Of a DNA stretch of 64,000 bases, positions 51,769 to 61,734 are shown piece after piece. Origin of the DNA: Mucilaginibacter sp. PAMC 26640 (GTDB lineage Bacteria > Bacteroidota > Bacteroidia > Sphingobacteriales > Sphingobacteriaceae); NCBI GenBank assembly GCA_001596135.1, contig CP014773.1, positions 5,394,001 through 5,458,000 of the forward strand, read 5' to 3'. The number at the start of each line of letters is the position of its first letter. The stretch's first letter is position 1. Both the position numbers and the translations under genes were made by a program. The notes beneath the pieces are model-generated. The model was not told the DNA's origin. It searched no databases and saw only the letters and a program-made list of their open reading frames with translations.

Positions 51769-51957
51769 TTACGGATTCGGCTTTATGACTCTTGGCCACT
51801 GAATTGTCCAGGGCAGGTTTAACCATTTCACGGTCTTTTGGCGCTTTAAAATTTTAAAGCCAAATTGAAACGTGGGCTCATGATCCTCCGAAACATCGAG
51901 GATATCACGCAATTTTGCTCGATGAGGGGGTACCATTATCGATTTTTTTTCAAGCAC
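51769..51957 (-). CDS. Short ORF overlapping the PAS/HTH gene end
   Basis: 62 codons starting 8 bases inside the upstream gene (MLEKKSIMVPPHRAKLRDIL...). The overlap is typical of coupled genes, but the sequence after residue 20 is not informative. It may be a fragment of a longer gene. Low confidence. Confidence 0.3.
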   Translation of the reverse strand: MLEKKSIMVPPHRAKLRDILDVSEDHEPTFQFGFKILKRQKTVKWLNLPWTIQWPRVIKPNP

Positions 51958-53137
51958 TTATGCGGCTAATCTCATTGGTTTTGTTCAGGACTTCAAACAA
52001 TTTTATATTGGCGGCATCCAAAACTTTTATAGATGTTACATCTTCCGTTGTAATTATAACACCGGCTATTTGTTGCTGGTGGTTATACCATGGCCGAAGG
52101 TCCCACTTGATCCAACACCTCGATCCATCATCCTTGAGAACTTCGTCTCCGTTACTGCTCAATGTCTCACCATCCAGGCATCTTTTGAACATAGCTTTAT
52201 GCCTGCTCGAGTATTCTAAAAAGAACCCTTTGAATTCCGTGCCGATTACCTCTTGTTCGTTTAGATTGTAATAGGTTACCCAAAGTTTTGAGCAAGCAAG
52301 GTAACGAAAATCGCGGCCGAGCATGGCAACGGAAGAAGGAAGTTGGCTCACAAGGGTTTTATGAAGATCTTGATATTCCAGTTGTAAGGCAATAACTTCT
52401 AAACGGTTGTTTTTCTGGTCGAGATATTTCCGGTAACAGTCGTTAAAATTACTTTGATTAGCAAAACTGAAATGCGCTGAAGCTTGCTTTTTGCTCCATT
52501 TTTTTTCAGTCAAATAGTTTTCAGCTATCTCCATTTGCAGGGTTCGGTAAAATGAAAAAAGTGTGCATTTAAATTTAGCTTTAAAACCCCTTTTTAAGCT
52601 TGTAGAAGAGATAAAATGCTTTTTGGCAAGGGACTCTATACCTGGAAATATACTGAGCACGTCGGATTTTAGTGATAGGGCTACCTGATCTATTATTTGT
52701 GTCCTGTAAGGCAAATTATCTATTGCTTGAGCAATTTTGCTTTCAGTATTTACAATTAAGCTGACGTCTCTCTCTCCTTTTAACTGAGCTAAATGGACAA
52801 AAAAGCCTATGACCTTGTTTCCTTCAAAATCAGGCGTATATGTTGCGATCGACTTCCTTGATTCCCCAGATATAACCGGGATTTCTCTTTCGAATATCTG
52901 TACTTTACCGTCGAGCACACCGGATATATGTTTACTGTTCAGGAAAAAATGTGCCTCCAATAACCCTGGTAACAAAACTTTATCGATCAATTCTTCCGCC
53001 GGTTGCTCGAACCAGTCCAAATAACTCGAATTAGCATATCGGCAAACGAGGTTTTTATCCCAATAGGCGAGCATTGCCGGAACATGGTCAGCAACCTTAT
53101 TAACCATGTCAAATTTCAATCCCACTTTGTCGGACAT
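51950..53137 (-). CDS. PAS - AraC-like HTH - PAS protein, probably truncated kinase
   Basis: A 395-residue protein. Residues about 10-125 are a PAS domain (ADHVPAMLAYWDKNLVCRYA). Residues about 155-245 resemble the double helix-turn-helix of AraC regulators (SLAKKHFISSTSLKRGFKAKF, FANQSNFNDCYRKYL). Residues about 255-375 are a second PAS domain (QLPSSVAMLGRDFRYLACSKLW, WIKWDLRPWYNHQQQIAGVI). It ends at NEISRIS, where related kinases usually continue into another PAS and a kinase domain. Upstream of the heme-oxygenase/phytochrome genes, so likely part of the same light-sensing unit. Confidence 0.8.
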   Translation of the reverse strand: MSDKVGLKFDMVNKVADHVPAMLAYWDKNLVCRYANSSYLDWFEQPAEELIDKVLLPGLLEAHFFLNSKHISGVLDGKVQIFEREIPVISGESRKSIATYTPDFEGNKVIGFFVHLAQLKGERDVSLIVNTESKIAQAIDNLPYRTQIIDQVALSLKSDVLSIFPGIESLAKKHFISSTSLKRGFKAKFKCTLFSFYRTLQMEIAENYLTEKKWSKKQASAHFSFANQSNFNDCYRKYLDQKNNRLEVIALQLEYQDLHKTLVSQLPSSVAMLGRDFRYLACSKLWVTYYNLNEQEVIGTEFKGFFLEYSSRHKAMFKRCLDGETLSSNGDEVLKDDGSRCWIKWDLRPWYNHQQQIAGVIITTEDVTSIKVLDAANIKLFEVLNKTNEISRISA

Positions 53138-53937
53138 TTACACTTGTTTAAACGAATGAGGTATTCGGAAAGACCGGCTAAAAAGAATTTATAAACCTAA
53201 ACAATATTTGGTTACTGCAACCTTTTTAAATATAGTGTTACGCTTCGATATTTTAGGATTGATTTGTGTGATCTGATATTTTCAAATTCATTTCCATTAA
53301 ACCATTCCACCATTTAAATCAGAATTTTAGTTTTTGATGATTAGTTTTTTATAATTTGGGTTACAGAAAAACGAAGGTTTTAATGTAATCTGGAAATCTA
53401 TGCAAATGTTCGTTTTTATACCTGCAAGCTCCATTACACTAAACAGTTACACAGATTATATTACATAAAACGGTAATTGATATAACGTTTTTCTGTAAAA
53501 TGCTTAAGTTAAAACATATGGCTTAACAACCCATTTCAAGTAATTAGATTAAAAGATTTGTCAATTTGGACTCTTATCCGTTTGTATTAAATAAAACTCA
53601 TAACAATCAACGTGACGAAAGACTGCCTCGAAGGATGACACAAATATTTTAAGGATTTTAAAGCAATTATTAAGGTAGATGTATTCATTTTGAATAAGTG
53701 ATCTAGTTTCAATAAACCTCAAACCAATTTATTTAAGCCAGCTATTAATCTTTGAAACAAACTTAAAGCATACTTTACACATAATTTTAAACGATAATTG
53801 TATATTCGCCATGCAGATTTCAAGTATCAAAAGTAAGGTATTCTATACGTTATTAGTGTGATACCAAAAAGGATACCTTTTAGAAAGCATGTAAATAATA
53901 AACAGTAAATCAAGCTGTTATATATAGGGTTCTGGTA
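53138..53937. other. AT-rich gap at the right end of element A
   Basis: 800 bases with no credible gene, promoter box or hairpin. It ends at the second att copy. The lack of genes is consistent with decayed mobile DNA. Confidence 0.45.
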
Positions 53938-53951
53938 CAGCTGATACCACA
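53938..53951. other. att copy 2 (junction of elements A and B)
   Basis: CAGCTGATACCACA, identical to the tRNA-Phe end. Only the last bases match; the preceding sequence (GGGTTCTGGTA) is not a functional tRNA. It is followed by AAAAAAGCCTCTTAGA, identical to the third copy. Confidence 0.85.
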
Positions 53952-53956
53952 AAAAA

Positions 53957-53988
53957 AGCCTCTTAGATAATATTTAAGGGGTTTTTTG
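53957..53988 (+). terminator. Terminator-like hairpin after att copy 2
   Basis: GCCTCTTA and TAAGGGG pair with G-T wobbles across an 8-base loop and are followed by TTTTTTG. A weaker version of the tRNA-Phe terminator. Confidence 0.55.
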
Positions 53989-54506
53989 TTTTTATGGTTA
54001 CAAAAATGGGTACACTTTGTATTAAAACCCCTATTGAATTTATTTAAATAATATTTTAGGCTATTTATTTACAATATATCAGTTACTTGAAACATTTTCA
54101 TAATTGCCTTCCCCCCTTCTGACGTATTCTAAACCTGCGATTGGTTACGCCATGTAAAAAAGAATCTTGCAACCTTACCGGTCGAAATAGCAACCTAGGC
54201 TAAAATCTTATCTACAACAAAGCCTGGTCTACAAAGTATGTCGCCACAACAGCCGATTTCTATCATTTGATTGAAACAGAAAGTTAATCCCCTTATAATT
54301 ATCTCGGAAACTAAGTTGATTAATATGATTAGCATCTATATACCCTTGGCGTTGTATTCATGTGTTTAATAGAATTATTTAATTTCTGTTATTATTTGTT
54401 TGGGTTTGTGTAATCTTTATGTACCATTTCCTAAAATAAGGCATACCGTTGTTATGCTGAAATATATTTATCTTCGGGTGTTAAAAATATTGTACTAAAT
54501 TTTATT
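53989..54506. other. Gap at left end of element B
   Basis: 520 AT-rich bases without a credible gene. The minus strand near 54100-54300 has short open pieces only. Nothing else is seen. Confidence 0.35.
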
Positions 54507-54636
54507 GCTACTCAAATTACGACCTTGATGTACACGCAATATGAAGATTTGGTACGCTGTAATGGCGTAGCTGTATCTTTTATGCGTGTAGGGCGTCGTA
54601 ACCCTGAGTAGCTGAATTTTACAATAGCTACGCCAT
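54507..54636 (+). promoter_or_regulatory. Long hairpin with an alternative pairing, upstream of a secreted protein gene
   Basis: GCTACTCA/TGAGTAGC (54507, 54605), TTACGAC/GTCGTAA (54517, 54595) and TACACGCA/TGCGTGTA (54531, 54583) form three stacked helices. A small hairpin TACGC/GCGTA lies at the tip. A segment of the loop, ATGGCGTAGCT (54562), pairs perfectly instead with AGCTACGCCAT (54626). The two states exclude each other. The gene at 54659 starts 22 bases later. A 27-codon frame also lies within (54528-54611). Confidence 0.5.
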
Positions 54637-54658
54637 ATTCTTTACTCAAATTAAGACA

Positions 54659-55189
54659 ATGAGAAAATTTATTCTACTGGCTATGTTTATAGCCATTGTT
54701 CCTATTTGTAAGGCTCAGGGATGCTTTTACAATGAAGTAACTCCAACAACAACCGCTATTTGTTTTGATTTTAAAACTGGATTTGATGTGTCTAAAATGG
54801 CTGCTGATCACATTAACCCGAACAGGTATGAGTTTGGTCAAACACAAGATAGCCAAAGGTGGAAAGTACCCTCTTGGTCAATGATGGATAAAGAGGGGGG
54901 TTTTTATAATATCCATCGCTACGGCTTTGATTTGGGATATAAAATAAATATTTGCTATAAAATAATTCAATCTAAGCAATCAGTAGAGATTGCTATCCTT
55001 ATGAATGGCGAAGAGTGTTACCATGGGATAATAGCTATACAGTATAAGAAAGATGATTTATTTACCGCCTTTGATGTTTCAAGGACAATGCTCGGAAAAC
55101 AAACATACCCGTTTACATTAGTGTTTAAAAACGGGAATGATTTAGAGGCGTTTAAGTACGGTGATTTGTTTATCTCTAAAATACGATAA
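54659..55189 (+). CDS. Secreted hypothetical protein
   Basis: A 176-residue protein with a signal peptide (residues 1-19, ending CKAQ). The mature domain is beta-rich (TAICFDFKTGFDVSKM, ICYKIIQSKQSVEIAILMNGEEC). Family not recognised. It is the only rightward gene of element B and follows an unusual hairpin leader. Confidence 0.66.
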   Translation: MRKFILLAMFIAIVPICKAQGCFYNEVTPTTTAICFDFKTGFDVSKMAADHINPNRYEFGQTQDSQRWKVPSWSMMDKEGGFYNIHRYGFDLGYKINICYKIIQSKQSVEIAILMNGEECYHGIIAIQYKKDDLFTAFDVSRTMLGKQTYPFTLVFKNGNDLEAFKYGDLFISKIR

Positions 55190-56421
55190 ACTATTTGCTT
55201 GACTTGATTTTATCTGTATAACCAAGTATTTGCATCATTTGTTCCAACGGCATGTTTAAACCGTCCGTTATTTGTTCCTCTGATTTATTTTGATTAGGCT
55301 TTTGCGCCGTTTTTGCCTTTGTATTTCCTTTTGGGTTGGCCTACGGGGGATACATAGGTCAAATAAGGAGGGTTAATATTACTTTGTTTATGGGCAAATC
55401 CTATACGGTGTTTGATGCCTGCAATTTAAACAAGGCTTATTCCATAATTGCACAAATACGACGAATTAATTACAACTAAACATAAGTACTACCCTAGAAT
55501 AATTATTGCTTATATACGCAATATGAAGGTGTGTTGACCTACTACTACGATGGCCCCGACGTTAGTAAAATTGTTTTTTGTATGTCCACTATGCCGCCCT
55601 GCTTATAGGTAGTTCCGATATATCCCATTTAAATAAAGCCCTTAAATCTGTGAAGGACATTAATTGCGCAAATGAAATAGAGTAATAGAATATCGCAAAG
55701 GCTGTGATTCGGATGACCTTAATCATGTGACAATTTTGGTATAACAATGTCTAACTGTTTAAATATTTGTGATAATATACAATTTGATAAGATGAATGCA
55801 ATCCTTAGTATTGAAAGCATTAATCCTACATTAATCTATATTTGAACCAACAATTAAATAAACATTTAGTCTAGGCAAATATTATTGATATAAAGATAAC
55901 CAAATCAGATACTTACGAACGCTGTCGTATGTTGATAAATATGTAAGAATTTTCTATCAATAAAGTGTGATTTTATGCGATTATAAAAGGCATTTTTGAT
56001 TGTTAATTTTTTGGCAATTTCTGCATGGGGGATTGTCATACATTAACATTCCTAAAACCATTTAATATTATCGCCTACCCCGGTTATATAAAATCAACCC
56101 CTTTTATATACTAAGAATGTCTCAAAAGGAGGCATTGTTCCTCTTGGCTGTAAGTAATTATGTGGTACATTTGGCAAAAGAAAAAAGAACGTAGAACCAA
56201 AGCCAAGGGCAGAAAAGTATCAAGAAAAGGAATCTTTTGGTGGCACCCTTGAACAAATGATAAGCATAGCAGTTAGTGCTAAGACACCTCCAGAAAAAAA
56301 AGAAAAGGGAAATCTGAAAATTAGTAAGCTTTACTACTAATAATACATATATTTGCCATGGGAACTGCGTGTCGCAATTCGGCATAGGGCCAATATCTTA
56401 AATGATATTGGTTTTTTGCTT
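55190..56421. other. Decayed region with gene remnants
   Basis: On the minus strand at 55193-55320 about 40 codons read protein-like (PNQNKSEEQITDGLNMPLEQ, MMQILGYTDKIKSSK) with no start. On the plus strand at 55512-55607 a frame begins YTQYEGVLTYYYDG, resembling YTQYEDLV at 54531. At 56165-56340 a plus-strand frame (GGTLEQMISIAVSAKTPPEK) ends with a stop at 56338 but has no ATG. Otherwise AT-rich and empty. Confidence 0.35.
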
Positions 56422-57153
56422 TTATGGGAATTTCTTCAATCCGTAAATAACCCCATTACGCTTATAAAATTTATCCTTTAAAATGTCAAAAGCAGGATTG
56501 GCTCTTCTTTCATTAATTATATGAGTAGCTATTGGATAAGCTACCAAATCAGCAATTTGCAAACCATTTACATTAGCTTTTTTTGATCTAAACTCAACTT
56601 TTACATTTAGTTGTTTTAAGCGCTCTGGTTTAACATATGCTGTACCCCTATCTAAGACTTTCGAAATATATGTTTTTAATTTTTGGTCTTCCTTTTTGCC
56701 CCTTTCCTCTATAACAAGGTACAAAGTTTTTGCATTTGGTATTTCATCTAACTTAAATACCGCTCGTTCTATAATAAACGATAAGCATAGTTCATACACA
56801 TTTGAGAGTTTTCCGTATTTTTTTATATAATGTTCTTTATGTATACCGTCTGCTATTATGGTATATGTGTTACCTGAAATAATAGTATTAATGTCGGAAA
56901 TAAAGTCTGCCTTTAAATCCAAGTCAAAGAATATTTGAAACTCCTTTCTAATTCTCCTAATATCGCTTGAGTGAAATATAACCTCCTTATTCCCCCAAAA
57001 TTTCTCTTTAACTTCGTTTACTTCATCCCTGCACTTTTCGTAATCGATGTCTTTAAATAAAACACCGCAAAGCAAAAATACTGGAAATGATGCGTTTATA
57101 TTTGATAGCCCATGGTCACCGCTTTCATCAAGAAACAAGTAGTAATTCTCCAT
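56422..57153 (-). CDS. DUF3800 family protein
   Basis: A 243-residue protein starting YYLFLDESGDHG, the DUF3800 hallmark, and ending with NGLQIADLVAYPIATHI. The DUF3800 fold is RNase H-like with conserved Asp residues, and the family is frequent on mobile elements; a nuclease role is suspected but not shown. It stands alone on the minus strand of element B, followed by a 700-base gap on its upstream side. Confidence 0.87.
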   Translation of the reverse strand: MENYYLFLDESGDHGLSNINASFPVFLLCGVLFKDIDYEKCRDEVNEVKEKFWGNKEVIFHSSDIRRIRKEFQIFFDLDLKADFISDINTIISGNTYTIIADGIHKEHYIKKYGKLSNVYELCLSFIIERAVFKLDEIPNAKTLYLVIEERGKKEDQKLKTYISKVLDRGTAYVKPERLKQLNVKVEFRSKKANVNGLQIADLVAYPIATHIINERRANPAFDILKDKFYKRNGVIYGLKKFP

Positions 57154-57855
57154 ACACTAAATGTAGATAATTGTACACTAATAATGAGTTAAATTTATCT
57201 TCTCAATCTTACATCATGCCTGCAGAAAACCTCACATATAGAGCAATAATTGATACTCTCAAATTCGTTAAATAGCATTAGCCAATAAAAACCGATTTAT
57301 GGATATCTCACAAATTTATTAAGCTACTATAGTTTTCTTATGATGAGGGGTTTTCACAAAAAAAGAGATGATGGTTACAAATTAACCGGTAAAGACAAAA
57401 TTCTAATTGCTAAATAAAATTAGACAATATTTATTGTTCGCTTGACATATGCTTTCTCAAACTGGCATATAGCTACTTTTCAAATTCCCTAAAGACTACG
57501 TCTGAAATTGATGTTATTAGTATGCTGTGTTCTATTTTGATCATCCCCTTTTATCGTGGTGATGCTAATAATTCTGCTTTTCTGCCTTTTTCTACTTCTG
57601 CAAGACCGGCATTAAATACATTACCTATTTTTAAGCCCCTACTTTATCCGCCAAGGCGAGTTTTTAAATTGGTTCATTGCTAAATTTCGCCTCTCAAGGT
57701 AAATAATCTAACCGGCAAAATATAAAAGTTAAACACACATCGTCGACAGACGTATAATCTTTTATTTGTGTTATTTCTAACAGTATTACTAGTGTAAGAG
57801 TTATTAATAGTGCGGTATACTATGCTGTTGATCTGTTGTAATTGTGATTCGCTTA
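57154..57855. other. Gap with a possible 25-codon ORF
   Basis: About 700 AT-rich bases. A frame at 57340-57417 on the plus strand (MMRGFHKKRDDGYKLTGKDK...) could be a tiny protein. On the minus strand around 57563-57640 a coding-like piece (KIGNVFNAGLAEVEKGRKAE) ends in a stop and may be a gene remnant. Nothing else is seen. Confidence 0.25.
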
Positions 57856-58815
57856 TTAAGGTGCTGTAATCAATGCAAAGAATTGTTTTTTAGCACTCCG
57901 TTCTTTCTCCTTTAATTCTTTAAGCTTTTTGTTGCCTGTTACATTATTCCAATAATCAGCAATCTCTACCGTAAGTTGTTCGTAGTTCAATTTGCAAGAC
58001 AAATACATTCTGCTTTTTACACCAAAAGTCAAAGACAATTTTGATTTTACGAAGCCTCTTTGTAAAAGCTGATAGATAAGTTTATCAAACCAATACCTTT
58101 TAAGATACTTGACATAAACTTTTTCTATTTCTTTGTTCTTTAAAAAGTCCTCTAAGACCTTTTCGGACTTTGCACCTATCATCCGGGAAACAATCATTTT
58201 TTTTGTTGTGCCTGCGAAATCTTTTTTGCCAATTATAGATTTAACGGCTGCAAAAGCGGCTAGCAATACGATGTCGTTAAAAGATTTTGTCTTTCTATAA
58301 AAGTCAAATATCAATTCAGTTTTAAGCATTACTGATGGATCCTTACCATATATACGTTCATGCTTAATCACCGCCTTTTCAACCTTTTCGGCATTTCCCA
58401 ATATTCTGTCTATACTTCCTGTCAAACCTAAAGACTTCATTGCTAAGTCCATTTTGTAAAATTCAACGCTCATATCTCGAAAAGCGATATGATCTTTGGC
58501 GTAACCAATAAGTTCGTCTAACTCATAAGGGTCAAATTCATCGCCTTGGAAACCGTTATAATCCTGATCAAAGCTTAAGACCTTATTTCGATACAAATCT
58601 TCTAAATAATGGTAAAGCTTATCTGTAAGTCCTTTCCTGTAATAACAATAAATTACCTGTCTATATACCGATACATCGTCAACCCTAAATGTCTTTGAAT
58701 AGTTAAATATCCCTACATCGAAGATGTTGTCGATAGCCGATATTTGATCTTTAGAAATAAAAAGATGCTTTATTAAGCACAAAGGGAAGTGAATGTATTT
58801 TAATTCATTTTCCAT
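57856..58815 (-). CDS. Hypothetical protein of element B
   Basis: A 319-residue soluble helical protein, Lys/Tyr-rich, without motifs I recognise (MENELKYIHFPLCLIKHLFI, VSVYRQVIYCYYRKGLTDKLYHYLEDL, FNDIVLLAAFAAVKSIIGKK). An ATG at 58830 would add five residues; 58815 is preferred. It is intact and conserved in length with its neighbours' spacing, suggesting a real cargo gene, either replication-related or defensive. No basis to choose. Confidence 0.7.
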   Translation of the reverse strand: MENELKYIHFPLCLIKHLFISKDQISAIDNIFDVGIFNYSKTFRVDDVSVYRQVIYCYYRKGLTDKLYHYLEDLYRNKVLSFDQDYNGFQGDEFDPYELDELIGYAKDHIAFRDMSVEFYKMDLAMKSLGLTGSIDRILGNAEKVEKAVIKHERIYGKDPSVMLKTELIFDFYRKTKSFNDIVLLAAFAAVKSIIGKKDFAGTTKKMIVSRMIGAKSEKVLEDFLKNKEIEKVYVKYLKRYWFDKLIYQLLQRGFVKSKLSLTFGVKSRMYLSCKLNYEQLTVEIADYWNNVTGNKKLKELKEKERSAKKQFFALITAP

Positions 58816-58914
58816 CACACCCCCTTTCACGATAGGCTATAATTCCTGATACAAGTTCAATTTTATTTGATTTATCTTTGTCGTGCTGAAGGACTAAAGA
58901 ATGTAAGGGAGTGT

Positions 58915-59211
58915 TCATTTTTGAACGCTCCTTTCTGTTATAAGTTCAAATCGCTGATTGGCAAGTTCGAATGTTCTCGCACTCCAGGCACTAACACCGA
59001 ATGCATCTTGTTTTGGATATACAATATTGCCAAAACGGGCATTTATCTTTCGTTTGAACACTTCGTACCACTTATTGCCAAAAGTGTCTGAAACCTCATA
59101 TAGATAGGCTGTATTTGAACGTTTGACCTGTTTGAATACAAAACCTTTTACTTCGCCTCTGCCATCAAAATATAAAGGCAGTTCTGTTGGATTATTTTCA
59201 AGTGTTGACAT
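58915..59211 (-). CDS. Small hypothetical protein next to the HTH gene
   Basis: A 98-residue basic protein (LPLYFDGRGEVKGFVFKQVKRS, DTFGNKWYEVFKRKINARFG). It is 11 bases downstream of the HTH gene. I recognise no domain, though proteins of this kind accompany excisionase-like HTH genes on Bacteroidota integrative elements. Confidence 0.66.
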   Translation of the reverse strand: MSTLENNPTELPLYFDGRGEVKGFVFKQVKRSNTAYLYEVSDTFGNKWYEVFKRKINARFGNIVYPKQDAFGVSAWSARTFELANQRFELITERSVQK

Positions 59212-59222
59212 ATCGAATTAAA

Positions 59223-59513
59223 TTATTTGGTTTTAATTCGAGTCAATGCGTTTTGAATATCTTCCAGTTTGTACCTTACTTTGTAACCTAAGCGATAGGC
59301 TACGATAAATCCCTGTTTTGTGTACTCATTTAATGTCGGCAAGGAAATATCTAACAATTTCGCGGTTTCCTGCCGGGTGTAAATTGTTTTCTCGGCTTTT
59401 TGATTTGTGATAACTTTGTAGATTTCAGCGCGTACAGACTCTGAAATGCAATCCGCTAAGAGTATTTTAAACTCTGCAGGTTCATAGGTTGTGGTGAATG
59501 TTTGTGTTGCCAT
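59223..59513 (-). CDS. Excisionase-like helix-turn-helix protein
   Basis: A 96-residue protein with a winged HTH at about residues 44-90: YTRQETAKLLDISLPTLNEYTKQGFI followed by YRLGYKVRYKLEDIQNAL. This is the MerR-like HTH_17 type used by excisionases and by regulators of integrative elements. Located two genes downstream of the integrase, it may direct excision of element B. Confidence 0.87.
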   Translation of the reverse strand: MATQTFTTTYEPAEFKILLADCISESVRAEIYKVITNQKAEKTIYTRQETAKLLDISLPTLNEYTKQGFIVAYRLGYKVRYKLEDIQNALTRIKTK

Positions 59514-59599
59514 TGTCTTGTTTTTAATATTAATAAGACAAAGGAAAGTAACCTCACCACGGGGGAAAAATGGGGTTCTGACAAACTGATGAAACTAAA

Positions 59600-60442
59600 T
59601 CAATCTGTATCTTTTAAACGCTTCAATGGAATATTTAACTGTGCGAGAAATGTTTTAACTGCCCTTATTCCCTTTTCAGTCATAATACTATCTTTTCCTT
59701 TGGAGTAAATACCGGAAATATCCTTTCTAACCGTGCCACTTTTAGTCTCCCCGATAATTTTAGAAATCAAATTAGCTAAATCAGTTCCATTCCTTAAAAC
59801 CTGCTGAGAATGAAAATATTCTTTTTGCAAGTATTCAATAATTCCCAATTCATGCAAGAGAAGGATTTTGTGAGCGAGTTTATTGGAAATATCCGCTACC
59901 TCAACGGAATCGGCAATTTCCGGCTTACTTAAATACATATTTTCTTGTTCTTTAATGAACGCCTGCACTTGCATAAAGCAAGTTAAGCAATCTTTAGCCT
60001 TAGATAAACAGAAATTAAACAGCAACTTATTGACTTTTTCGGAAGAAATTGGAGTTTTGAAATCGTAACGCTCTAAATCAAATTCAACCCTATTCCAATT
60101 ATATAAGTCATATTCCGCTTTAATAAAGAAATTTTCTATTTTTTTTTTAATAAGAGTAAAGTAACTTTCTAATTGATAAGGTGTTGATGTATGAAGAATA
60201 TTTTCTTCAATCTCATTCACGACCTCTTTTTGCATCTCTAAAAAAAACATCGGATAATTAACCTCCGAAAAAACGAAGTCCGACATAGTTTTTAAATGTA
60301 CGTTTAGAATATTAGGGGATTCATTATACTGTTCGTACCAACGCTCGAACGTAACTTGACCTTTTATTTTACCAAAACCCAGTGTTGGGATTTTAGTCTG
60401 GTTTTTGCAAAATGTATCCAGTTTTTCAGTTTTACGAACCAT
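59600..60442 (-). CDS. Integrase-coupled hypothetical protein
   Basis: A 280-residue soluble, helical protein. Its ATG overlaps the integrase stop (TAATG), so the two are translated in a coupled fashion. No DNA-binding motif is evident; the central part is helix-rich (FFLEMQKEVVNEIEENIL, KLLFNFCLSKAKDCLTCFMQ). The tight coupling suggests it assists integration or excision, or depends on the integrase promoter. Family not recognised. Confidence 0.75.
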   Translation of the reverse strand: MVRKTEKLDTFCKNQTKIPTLGFGKIKGQVTFERWYEQYNESPNILNVHLKTMSDFVFSEVNYPMFFLEMQKEVVNEIEENILHTSTPYQLESYFTLIKKKIENFFIKAEYDLYNWNRVEFDLERYDFKTPISSEKVNKLLFNFCLSKAKDCLTCFMQVQAFIKEQENMYLSKPEIADSVEVADISNKLAHKILLLHELGIIEYLQKEYFHSQQVLRNGTDLANLISKIIGETKSGTVRKDISGIYSKGKDSIMTEKGIRAVKTFLAQLNIPLKRLKDTD

Positions 60443-61734
60443 TATACCGCTTTTAATAATGGTTCATTCCAATGTTGCTTTAGTTTTTCAGCGTGTTCCT
60501 TTGGAGTTACCCGTATATATTTCATAAATGAACTTTCGGTAGTATGGCCCGTAATAGCCATTATACTGATCGTTGGGAAATTATCTAAGTACATATTAGT
60601 TGCGAAACTACGGCGAGCTGTATGGCTTGATATAAGGCTATGTTTGGCAACGTTTGTAATTACCTGTTTGCCGCCTTTTGTGAATTGAAGTGAAACTAAT
60701 TCGTTAAATTTCGCCTCTTTGGCGATCTCCTTCAAATACTCATTCATTTTTTGATTACTGATAGTTGGAGGCAAACTATTTTCAGTTTTACCGGCATACT
60801 TTTTCATGATCTCCCTAACATATGAATGAATAGGTACTATCACAGTTTTTTTAGTTTTTTGGGTTCTAATTTCTATAAAGTCCTTCTTGATATTTTTCTG
60901 ACTTATGTCGTTGAAATCTGAAAATCTTAAGCCAGTCCAACACCCTACCAAAAACAAATCTCTAACGCGCTCTAAACGTGTATTTTCACTTAAATCAAGT
61001 TCATAAAGCTTTTTTAATTCCGCTTTATCTAAATAAACGGTTTCGGTTTGTTCTGTTTTGGCGTTATATCTTTTGCCTGTAAAAGCCGTCTTTGTCAAAT
61101 TCCTTGCAACGGCATCATTCATAATCACCTTTAAAAATCTTATATGCTTAGAAAGTGTATTGGTGGCGTATAACTTTTCAAAAGTCATATACTCCTTATA
61201 ATCTTCAAAAAAAGCTAAGTCAATTTTTTCGAAGGCAAGATTGTAACTTTTGCTTGCTTTAAATTCTATAAGGTTCTTTTTAAGTGTTCTATAAATCTTA
61301 ATAGTATTAGACTGTATTGGTGTACCCCTATCGCTCAATCGTTTCCCCGTTTCGCTTTCTTTAATGAATAATTCTGTAAAGCTTAATAGGTCGTAAATGC
61401 GAGTATCATCTAGTTCGGGTTCAGCAACTAGCTTCCCTTTTATTAATAATTTAATTTGCGCGGACGTTGGTTGCTGTTGATCGTTATCATTCAAGTAAGC
61501 GCGATACACATCTAAAGCAATGTTTCTTTTATTCTGCAAAGCAGTGTTAAATTCCGGGTATGTTGGAAAGGCTTTGGTTTGTTTTGCCCTTTGATTTTCA
61601 CTATCCCAATATTTTGTATTGATCTTATCAATAGTACCAATTTTAAATCGAGTGTTCCTAAATGAAAAGAACATCATTACTGCTGTGACCTTGTTTGGAG
61701 TAGTTTCCCTTAGATAAAAATTAACTTCTGCCAT
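60442..61734 (-). CDS. Tyrosine recombinase (integrase) of element B
   Basis: A 430-residue site-specific recombinase. An arm-binding N-terminal region (1-100) and SAM-like core-binding domain (about 110-215) precede the catalytic domain. Catalytic residues are Arg270 (CWTGLRFSD), His371 and Arg374 (SSHTARRSFATN), His397 (TGHTTESSF) and Tyr406 (MKYIRV). All are present, so it appears active. Its start lies about 180 bases from att copy 3. It probably integrates into tRNA-Phe. Confidence 0.97.
   Translation of the reverse strand: MAEVNFYLRETTPNKVTAVMMFFSFRNTRFKIGTIDKINTKYWDSENQRAKQTKAFPTYPEFNTALQNKRNIALDVYRAYLNDNDQQQPTSAQIKLLIKGKLVAEPELDDTRIYDLLSFTELFIKESETGKRLSDRGTPIQSNTIKIYRTLKKNLIEFKASKSYNLAFEKIDLAFFEDYKEYMTFEKLYATNTLSKHIRFLKVIMNDAVARNLTKTAFTGKRYNAKTEQTETVYLDKAELKKLYELDLSENTRLERVRDLFLVGCWTGLRFSDFNDISQKNIKKDFIEIRTQKTKKTVIVPIHSYVREIMKKYAGKTENSLPPTISNQKMNEYLKEIAKEAKFNELVSLQFTKGGKQVITNVAKHSLISSHTARRSFATNMYLDNFPTISIMAITGHTTESSFMKYIRVTPKEHAEKLKQHWNEPLLKAV

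Larger units (their letters stand above)
34289..53951. mobile_element. Element A: tRNA-Phe island segment of about 19.7 kb
   Basis: The segment lies between two direct copies of CAGCTGATACCACA (34289 and 53938). It is visibly more AT-rich than the flanking core genes. It holds lipoprotein and immunity-like genes, decayed RHS-core fragments, an IS21-family element and a truncated light-sensing operon. No intact integrase is present within it; a decayed segment just inside the left end may be the remnant of one. Confidence 0.7.

Noticed and set aside
53931..53951. Second and third tRNA-Phe genes at the att copies
   Set aside because: Only the 3' end is repeated; no anticodon arm or D-arm precedes either copy.
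56158..56385. 75-codon minus-strand frame
   Set aside because: Hydrophobic Phe-rich translation is the antisense of a Lys-rich plus-strand stretch, with no start context.
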